A model generated the notes under the pieces. The model searched no databases, was not told where the DNA came from, and saw only the letters and a list, made by a program, of their open reading frames with translations. Below, piece by piece: positions 45,242 through 60,282 of a DNA stretch of 64,000 bases (position 1 is the first letter of the stretch; every line of letters starts with the position of its first letter). Source of the stretch: Isoetes taiwanensis (taxonomy: Eukaryota > Streptophyta > Lycopodiopsida > Isoetales > Isoetaceae); the NCBI GenBank assembly GCA_021234155.1, contig JAJEKV010000085.1:248001-312000 (forward strand), given 5' to 3'. The position numbers were made by a program, and so were the translations under genes.

Positions 45242-45540
45242 TTGGAGGCTCCAAAGCCACCCCAAGGATGAAACAACAGTCGACCAATCGAGAACCATCC
45301 ACGAAAAAAATCCGTCGTGGGGAAAGCATCCGATTAGTGCTACTTCGGAGGCTACAGACGCCGAGAAAACATGAAAAAGAATTACTATCCTTGAGGCTAT
45401 AGTACCATGCTGAAAAAGAGGAAAAATGAATAAGAAATATTGTCACGGAGGCCATAGCACCACACCGAGAAAAACAAACCATGAAGCAAAAACTAAAGGC
45501 CATAGAGCCACAACATAGATGGAACAAGAGGGAGAGGCAG
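45242..45540. repeat. Degenerate array of about 57-bp units
   Basis: GGAGGCTCCAAAGCC (45244), GGAGGCTACAGACGCC (45348), GAGGCTATAGTACC (45393), GGAGGCCATAGCACC (45449) and AGGCCATAGAGCC (45506) recur with CCGAGAAAAAC-like A-rich spacers. TACTAT and ATAGTA around one core form a 6-bp stem. Its style, conserved core and variable flanks, recalls the hairpin arrays at 545-1601. Confidence 0.5.
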
Positions 45541-46029
45541 GCGGGAAACTTGTGAAGCCAAAGAAGAGCAAAAGGGCAATAGGCACTCAAAAGAACGTTG
45601 ATGACTAGAAATAAGACAAGAGGCGGAATAAATATACAATTTAAAAAAATAGCAATAGTTGGGAGGAGGAAGCTAGAAAGGCGGCAGCGGCGGCCGCCAT
45701 AGTTGACCAGTCAAGCCTTGCCGAGAGCAATCTTTTGAGAGACGGATTAGGGGCTGGAGGAGTAGTGTGCTGCGGAGTTGGGCTTCAAGGATATTTTCTA
45801 CTCTGCTAGCACACGGAGGGCTACCATTAGTCTGGCCAAAATTTTCAGCCTTCACAAGAATTCGTTCTGTGGCTTTCTACTTCTGGTAGACCAGTAAGTA
45901 TTTTTTCTATTACATCATGTATCTTGCCTCTCATTACATTCCTGGCTTCTGTTTTCTATCATGCTCCTCCGCTTTACCCCTTTCGATTTAATGTTTTATA
46001 TCTTGCAAATCCATCCTTTTTTTTCCCCT
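45541..46029. other. Non-coding stretch
   Basis: This includes a GCGGCAGCGGCGGCCGCC-type CG-rich patch near 45690. No gene is recognised. Confidence 0.4.
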
Positions 46030-46588
46030 GTGAAAACTGGTCATTATCATGCACACATAAATCCCACCTTGGCACCAGGGCCCCAAGCTTATTTGCTTGC
46101 TTCATTGTCCAGGAACAAGCTTGTAGCTATTGCATCAATTCGCACGGGGTCCCACAGGCTACGGATTGAGACATGTAGATGGGAGCGGCCGCAATTGCCG
46201 CGAGAAGCGAGACTATGTACCTGTTGCCAGTTACAGGTTATTGAAGATGAAAGCCATACTCTTCTAAGTTGCCCTGCTTTTGAGATAGTCCGGAATCATT
46301 TTTTAACCTTAGCATTCCATTCCACGCTTCCACAACTTCTCAGAGCACCATCTGTGCATGACTTGGCATTATACATACTTGAGGTTCTAGATAAACGTCT
46401 GCAATTACTGAGCCCTCAGTAGTCATTATCTCTGCTTGTCTAGTATCATCATTACTGCAAAGATTTTTCCCTTGAAAACCGGGGTTTTTTAATCCTAGTA
46501 GTAATGACTGTACTAGCCCATTGTATGGGTCCCATGACCTATTGGTCTCCGTGGACGTTAAAAAAACTATTCTATTCTATTCTATTCT
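46030..46588 (+). pseudogene. LINE (microsatellite-tailed family), 3' fragment
   Basis: The frame to 46422 encodes HINPTLAPGPQAYLLASLSR, ASIRTGSHRLRIETCRW and a zinc-type CTCC...VIEDESHTLLSCPAF. This is the C-terminal end of a non-LTR ORF2. It matches the copy at 49800-50180 in protein and in the 3' UTR (TTTTTCCCTYGAAAACC). It ends CCCATGACCTATTGG, GTGGACGTTAAAAAAA, then (CTATT)4 at 46567-46588. It is 5'-truncated. Confidence 0.8.
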
Positions 46589-48261
46589 TCGTATCTTTTC
46601 CATACTTCTTATTTCTTTGTTTATATATGCTGTTCCTCGGTCCTGCCTGCTTCTTCTTCTCGACTCTGTATTTTGCCCTTCCATTTTCCCTTTCTTTTTG
46701 TTTCCATTCACTTTCTTTTGGCCACATAACTAAGGGGCTTATGGTCACATAACTAAGAGGCTTCTGTGTTGCTGGCTAGCCCCCAAATACTGGCTTCCCG
46801 CATTTTTTTAGTCTTTCCTTTTATCAAAAGCATATCAAGGCTATACTCATTGGAAAGATCTCGCCATGGGCTATCCAACGCAACAAACGGCGTGCAATTT
46901 GGACATCACAATCACAAGTTATAGCCAAAAAACGATTGTATTTGAGTTAAAAAGTGCAATTATTACAGTACTATTTATTGCAAAAGTGCCACGTAATACT
47001 GATTTTCATTTTGAATTCCTCTCTTTCATCGGCTTGAAGGTACTATGACGTGGATATTAAAACTTAAAGATAAGGGCCATTTTGAGACCCCAAATCCGCC
47101 CTAATGCTAGACTATTTGTAGCCCTCATTAGCTGGTCCGTCTATGCTCATTCTAAGGTATCTAGTTTGGTTCCATGGAGGCGATTAACTTCTATAGATAC
47201 ACTGTCCTATCTTTATAATCAAGATGGGCTTCTGTGGTTAAAGGGAAGGATATTCAGGAAAGAATGTGATTACTATTTATAGTACTCTATGGAGCAAGAA
47301 GATGGTGTGGATTAATCCTTAGTACATTGAGGCAGATATATCTTCAGGTGGGGAGCTTTATGGTTCTGTCTACAGTGGAACTGGGTACTTCCCTTGTAGT
47401 AATGTTTCATGGAAGAAGAAAATCGTAGTCCCCTTCAAAGTACTCGTTCATTCACTTCAACCAATTTGCTTGCTCCTCATTGATTACAGATGTGGGAAGT
47501 TTATCTCAGAATTTACTAGAACAGAAATGGTAGCTTGAAGGATTTCAGTTTGGTCGTGATTCCAGGCAAGACTTGCAGTAGTCAGATGCACAAGGGCTTG
47601 ATGTTGGCGTTTGGGTCTAGAGGCAGTCATGTTATGCATTGCAAGGTCTGATAGCCCCAAGGTTTTTTAAAAATAGGGACCTCCAACCTCGCGCGGTTGG
47701 AAACAAGGTCTTGAAATGACGAGATCTATGGTCTAGTAGATTGAACGATTGGGTACCGGGGATTGCCTTTTTGGAAGAGGAACGTCATCGGACTTTTGCA
47801 CCGGTATCTAGCAGTGGATCATTGCTTCTCCATGGTTGTATTGTGGTTTGGATGACATTCAAGGCATGTGCTTGACACTTTCTATCTTTTTTTTTTTTTT
47901 TGAAGGCAATTACATGAGTGCTATGAGAAGTAGTAGTCTGCCTCCAATCTTAGGCCAATATTATTTGAAGGCAATTACATGAGTGCTATGAGAAGTAGTA
48001 GTCTGCCTCCAATAGTACCATCATGTAGGAGAAGATATTGAGGAAGCTGTTGCTAGTACCTACCTTGTAGTGAAGAGGGCAGCTAACTCTTATAGTTACC
48101 CTTCATGAAGGGAAGATGTTGAGAAGGCTATTGCATCGTATTTACTTCTTGTAAATGTCATTAAAGTCTGAGCAGTTAAGCATGGGAAGTGCTTTTCTGT
48201 CTTGGGCATGACTGTATGTAAATTTTTTCATCAATAGAAAATACAGACTCTTACCTTCAAA

Positions 48262-48292
<31 letters not shown>

Positions 48293-48940
48293 ATATACAA
48301 TTTGAAGGACGTTCCCATCCAAGGAATGTTCTATTGACAGCAATAGAACTGTGGCACTCTTTAAACTTCAAAGCAACAGGTTGTAGAGAAAAGTAATTGA
48401 ACTATTTGTTCACATCAGATCTAAGACAATAGAAGTAAGGCTCTACTGCTTATGTTTGTGTAGCAATTGGATGGCGTAAGCTGTAGAAGAAAGTTGCTTA
48501 TGTGGTCAACACCTCATTGGGGTTTTTATTTACTTCATGCACTCTGAACTAAGATATTGCTTGTTTGAGGCATGCCTTTTGGCATTATGCGAATGATCAG
48601 TTCACATGCAGGTATAGATTTATTTTTTATCCTGGAGTTGACCAACATATTATGCTTTTTTATATAATATGATAGGGATAATTAGAGAACATTACATGGG
48701 CTAAGGGGTTCGGTGACTCAATGTAAAGAGCAGAGAAATAATATATTTTCTGATTGTTTTTCTGTGGATTTCTCTGTTGCAACTTGTGCTATTTCTTCTG
48801 CGACTTGTCACCATCATAGCTATGGCTCCATAACCAAGCAAATGGATTGTGAGAAGCAAGCAACAGCCTAAAAAGATTTCCTGGTTTTGACAAGAGATTG
48901 TGGCCCTAGTTCTGACTTAAAGTCCTATTTAATATTCCTA
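46589..48940. other. Non-coding stretch with simple repeats
   Basis: There is a 65-bp tandem duplication (TGAAGGCAATTACATGAGTG at 47901 and 47966) preceded by a T run, and (AAAT)9 at 48259-48295. The segment between them may be a small retroelement, but no protein or RNA gene is recognised. Confidence 0.45.
48259..48295. repeat. (AAAT)9 microsatellite
   Basis: Nine uninterrupted AAAT units. It may be the tail of a retroelement ending in CTTACCTTC. Confidence 0.9.
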
Positions 48941-48949
48941 TTCTTGCAT

Positions 48950-50230
48950 TTCCAACTATTGTTTCTGCACCAGATCATCATGCAGTTAATATATGCTGAT
49001 GATATAGACCTCCTAGCTTACACACCAGCAGACATGCAACGCCATCTCGATGCCCTGGACATATTCTGCCAAGTGACTGAGATGCGCGTCAACCTGGCCA
49101 AGACTAAGGTGGTTCTCATATCGTCTTCACGTCAGCCGAGGATCTCCTCCTCCAGTTACTGAGGGTAGAATGTGGAAGTAGCACCCACATACAAATATTT
49201 GGGAGTGGAGTTTCCTTCTATGCACTGGGACACATCCATACGACTACGAGTGACGGCGGGCTGGAAGGCATTATATGCAATGCAAAACAATAGTCATAGA
49301 GCAGAGTTATATGATTGGGCCCACAGTCATACCTGTTCAAGGTCTTAATAGAGCCTGTCCTTTTATACAGGGTTGAAGTATGGGATCCAGTAGTATCCCT
49401 CGCTACCTAGAATGACTTGGAGCAGGTGCAGAAAGCCTTCTTGATACGAGCACTAGGGGTGAAGTCCACAGTCCCATATCAAATTCTGCTGCAGGAGATG
49501 GGATTCTTGCCACTTCAGAGGGCGGCCCTTGATCGCCACATTGTCTATTTTGAGAAGGTGGTCAATATGGACGATGCTCGTCTCTCTAACCTAGCTTATA
49601 TCATGGCAATGGGGCCACAGCACCTCAAGGCCTGTTGGAGGGAAAAGAGAGCTCAATGGTTGGCTAGATGGATTGTGCAGGAGCACAGGTGCATACATGT
49701 GTAAACAGAGGCAGATCGCCATAGCTTGAGGCAATATCTTGACGCTTGTTTCCTCAGCAAGCTTTGGGATGCCAGTGCCCTTGAACAGGTCAAGACAGCA
49801 CACTACCAGCACCACATAAATCCCACATTGGAACGAGGCCCGCAATGCTACCTGCGTACCCATTGCCTATGAAAAGGTGCAGACTCATTGCCTCCATTCG
49901 CACAGCGACACACCAGTTTCGAATTGAGACGGGCAGATAGATTGATGACCCACGCTAGGACAGGCTTTGTCAATGCTGCAAAATGGGAGTCATTGAGGAT
50001 GAATCTCATACCCTTCAAAGCTGCTCAGCATATGATCAAATCCGGACGCACTATGCTGAGTTGGTCAGGCCTGGCCAACCACTACATGTGACATTGAGTA
50101 CGGCTTCCGTACGAGTGCTGGGATCATATCTTCAGGAGGTCATGGATATGCAAGATCAACTATGTCATCAGGCACACACTTGACATGTGTATATACATTT
50201 ATTTCATGATGATGTATACTTGTACAGTTT
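48950..50230 (+). pseudogene. LINE (microsatellite-tailed family), RT and C-terminal fragment
   Basis: The frame at 48887-49162 contains MQLIYADDIDLLAYTPADMQ, the catalytic YADD and following helix. Further frames give KYLGVEF (near 49195), LEQVQKAFLIRALGV (49420) and LLQEMGFLPLQRAALDRHI. The zinc-type end is CCKMGVIEDESHTLQSCSAY near 49975-50035. Stops at 49160, near 49330, 49704 and elsewhere inactivate it. The endonuclease and most of the RT palm are missing. Confidence 0.8.
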
Positions 50231-51140
50231 GACAACATTCTTATTACTGCCACGATTTTTCCCTCGAAAACCCTTTGGGGTGGGGGTTTTTTAACGGGAA
50301 AACTACCAAAGTACCCCTATAAGTTTATGTAATTACCAAAATGTCCTTATGAGTTTCAAAATTAGCAAAGTGCTCCTGGCTCAAATAAATACACTGTATA
50401 AAATAAACATACAAATAAATAACCAATTTGCCCCTACACACCAAACTTAATTACCAAAATACCCCCTACATACTAAACTTAATTACCAAAATGCCCTTAC
50501 ATACTTATCCTATTAATCTATTTTGACAAAATGCTTCAAGAATAGAAGTTTAAATTCAACAAAGAGATTACAGAAGTCACAATCATTATTGAATTGGAGC
50601 TCTACAACTACATGCATTGTGTCTCTTCCATTACACTTTCCATAAAGCTATTCCTCTTCTTTACATCTTCTTCTCCTGTGCACATGCGTTTAGATTTTGG
50701 ATGTCTAAGAGGTCCGCATATGGCTGGTGGTGACATGCTTCCAATAGCATTACCATGTGACCATATTGTAAGTGTCACAACAACACTGTGTAGGGGTATT
50801 ATAGTAATTAAGTTTGATGTATATGGCATTTTGGTAATTAAATTTGGTGTAGATTGATCAGAATTAGTATGTAATGGCATTTTGGTATTTAAGTTTAATG
50901 TGTAGGGGTATTTTGGTAATTAAGTTTGGTGTGTAGGGGCAAATTGGTAATTTATTTGTACATTTATTTGAGTCAAGGACATTTTAGTAATTTTGAAACT
51001 AATAAGGGCATTTTGATAATTACATAAACTCATAGGGGTACTTTGGTAGTCCCCCGACGATAATAAGTTTGTTTAGCGCTCATACGGATCCCATAGGCCG
51101 ATTGGTCTTAGTGGACGATAAAAATCATTCATTCTTTCTT
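50231..51140 (+). mobile_element. 3' UTR and tail of the LINE, split by a TIR element
   Basis: The 3' UTR begins after 50180 and is interrupted at 50296-51055. It resumes with CCCATAGGCCGATTGG and GTGGACGATAAAAA (51111), followed by ATTC repeats. Comparison with the 46440-46588 copy shows the intact arrangement. Confidence 0.7.
50296..51055. mobile_element. 760-bp TIR element made of repeated TACCAAAATGCCC-type motifs
   Basis: The arms of about 200 bp are inverted copies: left GGGAAAACTACCAAAGTACC, right ending GGTACTTTGGTAGTCCCCC. Inside each arm AATTACCAAAATRCCCC and related words recur at about 30-40 bp spacing. No ORF is recognised. A clean target-site duplication was not found. It is nested in the LINE 3' UTR. 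Confidence 0.75.
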
Positions 51141-51931
51141 TTTTTCTTTAAACTCATTTCATTAGACATTTCATTGCACATCACATTCGCATAGCAAATT
51201 ATCAGATTAATCTAGGTCTGAAACTCAGTGAAAATTCTTTCCTGGATCTTTTACATTGTTTTAACCTGTAGGCAAGTAGTTGCACGACTAAAGCAGGCCG
51301 TAATGTTGTATCTATATAGTACATGAATATAGATGGTTAAATACAGATGGTGGAATGGCCATTTAAGGTTGGCTATAAAAGAAGAGGTAGACGAACACAA
51401 TATCCAGCTCCAAAATCTGCGCCTGCAGATCTCTGTTTATGTTCCTAGTTCCAATTTCCAGTACTTGTTCATCCACATCTCAGTTATGCTATTCTTTATG
51501 ACTATAGATTGCCCTTCACTTTCCTTTTCATCTCATTAGTGGCTATTCAACGGGCAGAAAATCAGTTCAGTTGCATAAAGTCTGTTTCTGTTTCAGCCCC
51601 AGCTCCCCTAATGCAACTATGTTCATTCATCAAATATCAACCTTGAATGGTCAAACTTTCCATTTAACAGACATAGTATTCGAACAGCAAACTTACTCAA
51701 ATTTATCCAGAAATGTCATGGAAAACTACATTCAATAAGATCATATACCCACTACTAAACCTAAAAAGGAATTCCTACTCAAACATGAGCAAGCCAAATA
51801 TATATTGTATAACGACCATAAATGATATACAATTTCCGTCCCGCACTATCAAATGCTTTCCATGTACATGCTAAGCCTGCTGCTGCTTTCAACTCTAAAA
51901 TTGCATGAGATGAACGTGACATTCTGCTTTT
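51141..51931. other. Intergenic and 3' UTR of the TPR gene
   Basis: No other gene is seen. This is the 3' flank of the minus-strand gene that ends at 51932. Confidence 0.5.
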
Positions 51932-54300
51932 CTATGACTTCGAATTAGAATTTTGCTTGGCACTGACTTTACTTGCTTCTGATACCTCTCGGAGCCTTCG
52001 AGCCTCAAATTTTGCTTTCTCCATTAACTCGTCAAGGTAACTCCTGTTGGGGAAGTTTTTTGGACATAGTTTAGTGTACTTCTTAAAATTCTTTTCTGCT
52101 TCATCGGTTCTCCCCAAAATACTGTACACAAGACCCTGCAAAACATAAGGCACTTACTTTTACAAATTGCAAGCACAGATTTATTAGATCATTAAAGATC
52201 TTCGTGCACAGGTGCTTCAGGTATAACCATATATAAGAACTGATATAAAGCACCCATGCAGTGAGGAAAAAGAAATGAGCCTAGCTCCATATATAAATAT
52301 ATATGCGTTCCATTATGTCAGCGAGCAGCAACTCTTACCTGGCAAAGATAGGGACGGAAATTGTTGGGATCATCCTTGCTTAGTTCTTGATATTGTTTTA
52401 AAGCTGCTAGCATGTTCCCCTGATCCACGAAAACTTAGTTGCAAATTACATCATATTTCAAACCAACACTTTCTGTCCCATTATAGCAAATGGTTGCTAG
52501 GCCAATTCAACTTAATAACCTGTGGCACTTGCAACTGCAATGTTTGTTCGATTCCATGTTTACATTAAAGTAGAATTGTACTTGCTGTATATAGAACTTC
52601 TAATTGTAGAGTGCAAGAATAAAGATGATCAACGTATTAAGAAAATAAATCCACAAGCTTGCAAGCCCTTATGAAAGACACTAGCTTAGTGGAGATAAAC
52701 ATGTAAAAGCAAGCTGTTAAATCTAAGCTAGAGAATAGAACTGTAGACAACAAAATACTGTACTCCGACAGATAGAAAATCAACCATGGCCATGTCAAAG
52801 GCTCCCAACCCATTTCCCTCCCTTTATTTCTGACACCTGCCTTTGGAAAGCATGAAATGCAGGCATGAAATTAATAAATCAGAGTGAAGATTACCGAGAA
52901 TAAGTTACCCTATTTTAGTGAGAACTTGCTTCTATAAACCACAGTTTGCATATACCCACAATTGGAACCTCTACTGTTTGTACTATCATCAATTCTCTTG
53001 ACTCAAAACAACAAAATATAACATCCAATCATTATTACTGCACTTGCCCTAAACGGTTCCTACAGATTTGTATTACAAAGGCACCACATATACCTGCAGC
53101 GTGTGAATTTGCCCAAGAAGCATCCTCAAATTTCTTGCCTCCTTTATTTTATTCTCACTCATAGCCTTCTTCAATGCTTTTTCTACCATTTGCACAATTT
53201 GTGATGACTCCTCCCCTTCCTTTTCCATCACGATTGCTAATCCCTATAATGAGTCTGCATAAGCTATAAGTCACCATTTAAAATCAAATGACCTATATAT
53301 TCCCAAATTCGTATGAAAAACGTACCTGCAATGCCCTTGCAGATAGAGGTTGGCTTTCAAGAAGATCTAGGAAGCATTTCCTTGCATTATTCATGTCTCC
53401 AATATAATCATACGCCTGTGCCCTGAGATATTTCAGCTCTGACTGATCAGGCAGCAACACAATTAGCCTGTCTAGGACTGCAATTGCAGCCTTCATTTTG
53501 CCATTTTCCATATAATCGTGAAGTAGAGTCTGTAGTCCTTTAACATCGTTCCAACAGTTCTCCAAAGCATCATCAGCAATATAGTCACTTTTATCATCCA
53601 CAGAAGCAAGTTCTTCCACAACAGGCTCTTCCTCCTCCACAGATATCGCATTCTGGAGAGGCTCTTCAGCTGGTGCCACTGCTTGGGTATCCACTGTGAC
53701 TGTCGATTCCAAAGTTTCTGCCATCACTTCAATTTGTTCTATATCCCCCATGATTTCACTTTTTGTCTCTTCTATCACTGATGAAGAAGCGGTGCTTATG
53801 TTTTCTGCCAAGGCAGGCCTTCGGGATGTTAATCCAATCAAGGCAAGGAAGAACGAACTACACAGAAAGAGCCAGACCAGTTTTCCCAAAATATTTTCGT
53901 TTGTTATAACTTTACTTGTCTTCTTATTCGCGATGGCCTCAGAGATGCGCATCCAAAACTCTAGGTTATGATCCAATACTGATATTCGTTGAACAAACCA
54001 TCCTAAACAATTTCCGTTACATGCAAAAACATTTCTGCCGCTAACTAAACTGCATGCAAAATTATGATCCTCCGGCAGCAAACCCAGATGAATAGTCTCA
54101 TTGGATCTTGCTTTAGGAATAAGATTTGACCTGGGAAAGACTTGAGACATTTGTTGTGACTTGGAAAAGCCGATGCCATGTCTGGTAGCTCCTGAGCTGG
54201 GTTGGAACTGAAGGTGTCGCCGGAACAAAGAATTAGCCAAGCTTAAGCTTGTGGGCAAAGCCATAGCTGCAAAATTTGTGTGAATGACTGAGCACTCCAT
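51932..54300 (-). CDS. Plastid TPR protein, SLOW GREEN 1-like (4 exons)
   Basis: The exons on the minus strand are 54300-53326, 53243-53094, 52419-52339 and 51932-52135. All junctions are GT-AG and phase 0, giving 469 residues. The ATG at 54300 (MECSVIHTNF) is chosen because the frame upstream has no ATG. Residues 1 to about 65 are Ser/Arg-rich and look like a plastid transit peptide. A hydrophobic helix (WLFLCSSFFLALIGL) lies at about 142-158, then an acidic linker. From about 240 onward come TPR-like helices: AAIAVLDRLIVLLPDQSELK, exon 2 GLAIVMEKEGEESSQIV, exon 3 NMLAALKQYQELSKDDPNNF and exon 4 GLVYSILGRTDEAEKNFKKY. This order matches Arabidopsis SLOW GREEN 1, a chloroplast membrane TPR protein needed for early chloroplast development. 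The function here is inferred. It is divergent with the RlmN-like gene. Confidence 0.8.
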
Positions 54301-54628
54301 GGCTGTCCGCAAAAAAAATATAAGAGAGATCAGAGATAAGAAACAAATATGTCAAGGGTGGAAGGATTCATCGGTTATGGAATGAATAGCCCAGTGTGGG
54401 CAATAGAAAACGAAGAGGATATTGAGGGAAGCTAACTAGGGTTTTAGGGATCGTTTGGTTGTCCATATCAGCAGCATAGGAAAATTGTCCACGTACTCCT
54501 GGGTTTGTTGGAATATGCTAGAATATATTTCAGGAAACAAGTTTAGTAGCCCTTTTAAACTAGAAAATATTTTCCGTGATCATCGTAAACCCCGAAGATA
54601 GGTTTTGGAGAATGCTGCCGTAATATCC
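54301..54628. promoter_or_regulatory. Shared divergent promoter region of TPR and RlmN-like genes
   Basis: Only 328 bp separate the two start codons, which point away from each other. The region must hold both 5' UTRs and core promoters. No clear TATA box is seen on either strand, as is common for plant nuclear genes encoding plastid proteins. Co-regulation is an inference. Confidence 0.55.
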
Positions 54629-57001
<2,373 letters not shown>

Positions 57002-57734
57002 CGTTAATGATATGCCACTGCTGGCCTTCAAGGAATTTAACCCAAATTGTTAACACTATGTTTTGGGTTGGATTTGTCTCTTCAGAAAGAATTCATAGGA
57101 ATGAAGAAACAATGCTGCAAAACACCATTTTATTAGAGATACCCTGCACTTTGTGTTCTGATAGAACCCACCCTTAGCCATTAGTATCTAACGTGCAACT
57201 AGGGGGTATAAATCATAAATTAAACTCATTATTATCCTTCGATCACAATGTCCTTTGTTTCTAATGAGGCCAATGAGTCCAGTGGTGTTAGTATCTTGCC
57301 AGATATTTGGTGGAAGTCAAGTATGATGGCCCATCAACATATTTTGGCTGAAGACATTCTCATAGATTCAATAATGTCACGACTCTGTTGGCCATTTTAC
57401 AGTGAAGTTGGATATGTGCTGCTTGCTCTCAATGTAAGAATTAATCACTAGTGTCAAATTTGATCTAGAAAAATCAATTACTGGTCTTTTAGGCTGTTTT
57501 GAACAATCAGCAAGCAGTCTCCAACTTCCTATCCAAACCATTACTTCACTTTTGGAAGTATGTTGCCTTCCTCGAAGCAATTTGCATCACTATACGATGG
57601 AAGCAAACTTGGGTAAAAAGGGAGTGTGAAAAACTTTCAAGCACTACTTTACCCATTTTTTCAAATGGAACCAGCATCTTTTGATGTGAAATTACGGTTC
57701 CTGATTCCATATACATAAAAATAGGGTGTCAAGC
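57002..57734. other. 3' flank of the RlmN-like gene
   Basis: No gene is recognised. Short frames at 57248-57451 and 57499-57684 lack similarity. Confidence 0.4.
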
Positions 57735-57840
57735 TTCCTCCCCTATCTGCCTATCTCTGCTTGTCATGTGTCATAGGTTTTTTTTAGGAGTCCCATAAGC
57801 TACTGTTCCCGTGGACGTTAAAATTCCATCATCATTCTTA
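57735..57840 (+). mobile_element. 5'-truncated LINE 3' tail with (CAT)n-type repeat
   Basis: CCTATCTCTGCTTGTCATGT, then CCCATAAGCTACTG, then GTGGACGTTAAAA (57811), followed by CATCATCATT. It is the same tail as at 46551 but only about 100 bp remain. Confidence 0.65.
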
Positions 57841-58282
57841 ATTTGATTTTGGAGGAATGTTTGGTAACATTTTTTCAAGTTTGTAATGTTGCAGTTGAGT
57901 TCAAATTTCATGATTAAACAAAAATCAATAAATTCATTATACAAATCAAGAAATTAAATATCTAGCATAATAACAAGGGTTCTAGGGGGGTTTGATATTG
58001 ATGCATAAATCACCATTCCTTTTTTTTTTTATTTATAAATCACCATTCTTGAGACCATAGACCATACATTTAAAACAATTAAATGGGTTGTTATTAAGAA
58101 ACAAAAAATATAGATTCAATTGAAAAAATAAGCATGTTATCTCGTTGGTTGCAGTGGTGAAATCATTCTTATTAGGTTATTGAATAATTTTGGTAGAGTC
58201 TCCCATTTTTTTTCCTTTTTAGCACTTTTGCACAAACGCCCATCCAGGGCCTCGAGCACTCAGAGGCTATCCAGATTGCAGT
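57841..58282. other. Non-coding stretch
   Basis: AT-rich; nothing recognised. Confidence 0.4.
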
Positions 58283-60282
58283 CAGGTGGAATTTTTGAGG
58301 TGGTGGAAGCGATTTCTATTGTTTAAATCCATCTACAACTAGCGAAATTCATCGAAATTCGAGGTTGGTTATGCATGTGCTCAATCCATTATGTCTTTTG
58401 CCTTAGTCATGTTGTATTTGCAGCTAGATTGTTTCTCTATGCAACAGAGGTGGTTCTCAAGGCCAACATTGCTTGCTCCGGTGAGCCGCAACAAATCAAA
58501 AAAGCTCTCAAATCCTACTGTGAAGGGTTTTCAGGTTTTGAATTCATTTTCCTTACAGAAACGTAACAATGTGGGGCGTGATTATCTTTACAGATGATAA
58601 AACCTGACATGCTGCATCCAATGACATGAAACCCCAGCCTCAAGCATATCAGGAAGAATTGAGCTATAGCAAACCTAGTTGAAAAGCTCCAAGAAAATTA
58701 TCTAGCTACAATTTACATCAAAATTTCATAAATCTCTACCATTTGAAGTATTTTATTTATGACGAACTGTTTTTTTAGTGAAGATAGTCATTGGATCTAT
58801 CTTCTCCAATATATATTGCTAAGAAGGTTATCATGATACCTTCAAAAGCAAAAAAAGAATGTTACATTACGTTTTGGAATTTTAAGCATCTGCCAGTGCT
58901 TGTAAGGAAAAAAATGTTGTATTGTCTTTTCCGCATTGTTTAGCTCTTAAATTGGCTTTTGTGGTAATCCTTTTAATAATCAAACTGCATCTCAGGTGAC
59001 AAAGCAGTGGCAACAACCACAATAGCTCACTCCTACACTATCATTTACAGATGGTTGAAGCCAGGGCCTAGTATTTACTTGATATACTCTTCTCATGATC
59101 CATGAAACATGTGGAAAGTTATCAGTTTTGAAATTGCGGAACCAAATAATTACGTTTCATGGACTATGAAAGCCTGTCGTAGACAATAGTGAACCAACAT
59201 AGACTAAATTCCTATAAACTTCTAGCGTAGAGGCTACTCTTGAAGACCATAAGTTTTACATTTTGAGCAAAATGCAAACATCAAATACATTTTGTCTGTC
59301 TAGGGCTTTGAGCTAGGTGGGATTTTTGTGTGCGTGGAAGCGTTTTCTATCGTTTGATTTCATCTACGGCTAGCGACATTCATTGAAATTCTAGATCGGT
59401 TATGGCTGCATTGAATCCGTTATGTATTATTGCCTTAACTGTGTTGTATTTGCAGCTAGGCTGTTTGCAACATAGGTGGTTCTCAAGGCCAACATTGCTT
59501 GCTCTAGCCGTAACAAATCGAAAAAGCTCTCAGATCCTGTCTTGTGAAGCACTTTCAGGTTTAGAATTCATTTTCCTTACAGAAACATAATAATATGAGG
59601 CATGATTATCTTTACAGAATACAAAACCTAACATGCTGCATCCAATGACATGAAACCCTAACCTCAAGCATATCACGAAGAATTGAGCTATAGCAAACCT
59701 AGTTGAAAAGCTCAAAGAAAATTATCTAGCTACAATTTTATGATGAACTGCTTTTTAATGAAGATAGCCGTTGGATCTATCTTGTCCAATATATATTGCT
59801 AAGAAGATTATTTGATACCTTCAAAAGCAAAGGAATGTTACATTATGTTTGGAATTTTAAGCATATGCCAGTGCTTGTAAGGAAAAAAAATATTGTGTTG
59901 CCTTTTCCGCATTGTTTAGCTCTTAAATTGGCTTTTGTGGTAATCCTTTTAATAATCAAACTGCATCTCAGGTGACAAAGCAGTGGCAACAACCACATTT
60001 GTAGAAGGGAAATAGCTCACTCCTACACTATCATTTACAGATCGTTGAAGCCAGGGCCTAGTATTTACTTGATATACTCTTCTCATGATCCATGAAACAT
60101 GTGGAAAGTTATCAGTTTTGAAATTGCAGAACCAAATAATTACGTTTCATTGAAAGCCTGTCGTAGACAATAGTGAACCAACATAGACTAAATTCCTATA
60201 AACTTCTAGCGTAGAGGCTACTCTTGAAGACCATAAGTTTAACATTTTGCGCAAAATGCAAACATCAAATACATTTTGTCTA
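58283..60282. repeat. Tandem duplication of about 1 kb
   Basis: Copy A is about 58283-59303 and copy B about 59304-60282. Markers such as GGTTCTCAAGGCCAACATTG (58451, 59478), AAGCAGTGGCAACAACCACA (about 59004 and 59978) and ACTTCTAGCGTAGAGGCTAC (about 59218, 60207) occur in the same order. Small indels and substitutions indicate an older event. No gene is recognised inside. Confidence 0.85.

Noticed and set aside
45186-45590. 134-codon minus-strand ORF
   Set aside because: It is the reverse of a degenerate tandem repeat and its Cys/Phe-rich composition reflects that repeat.
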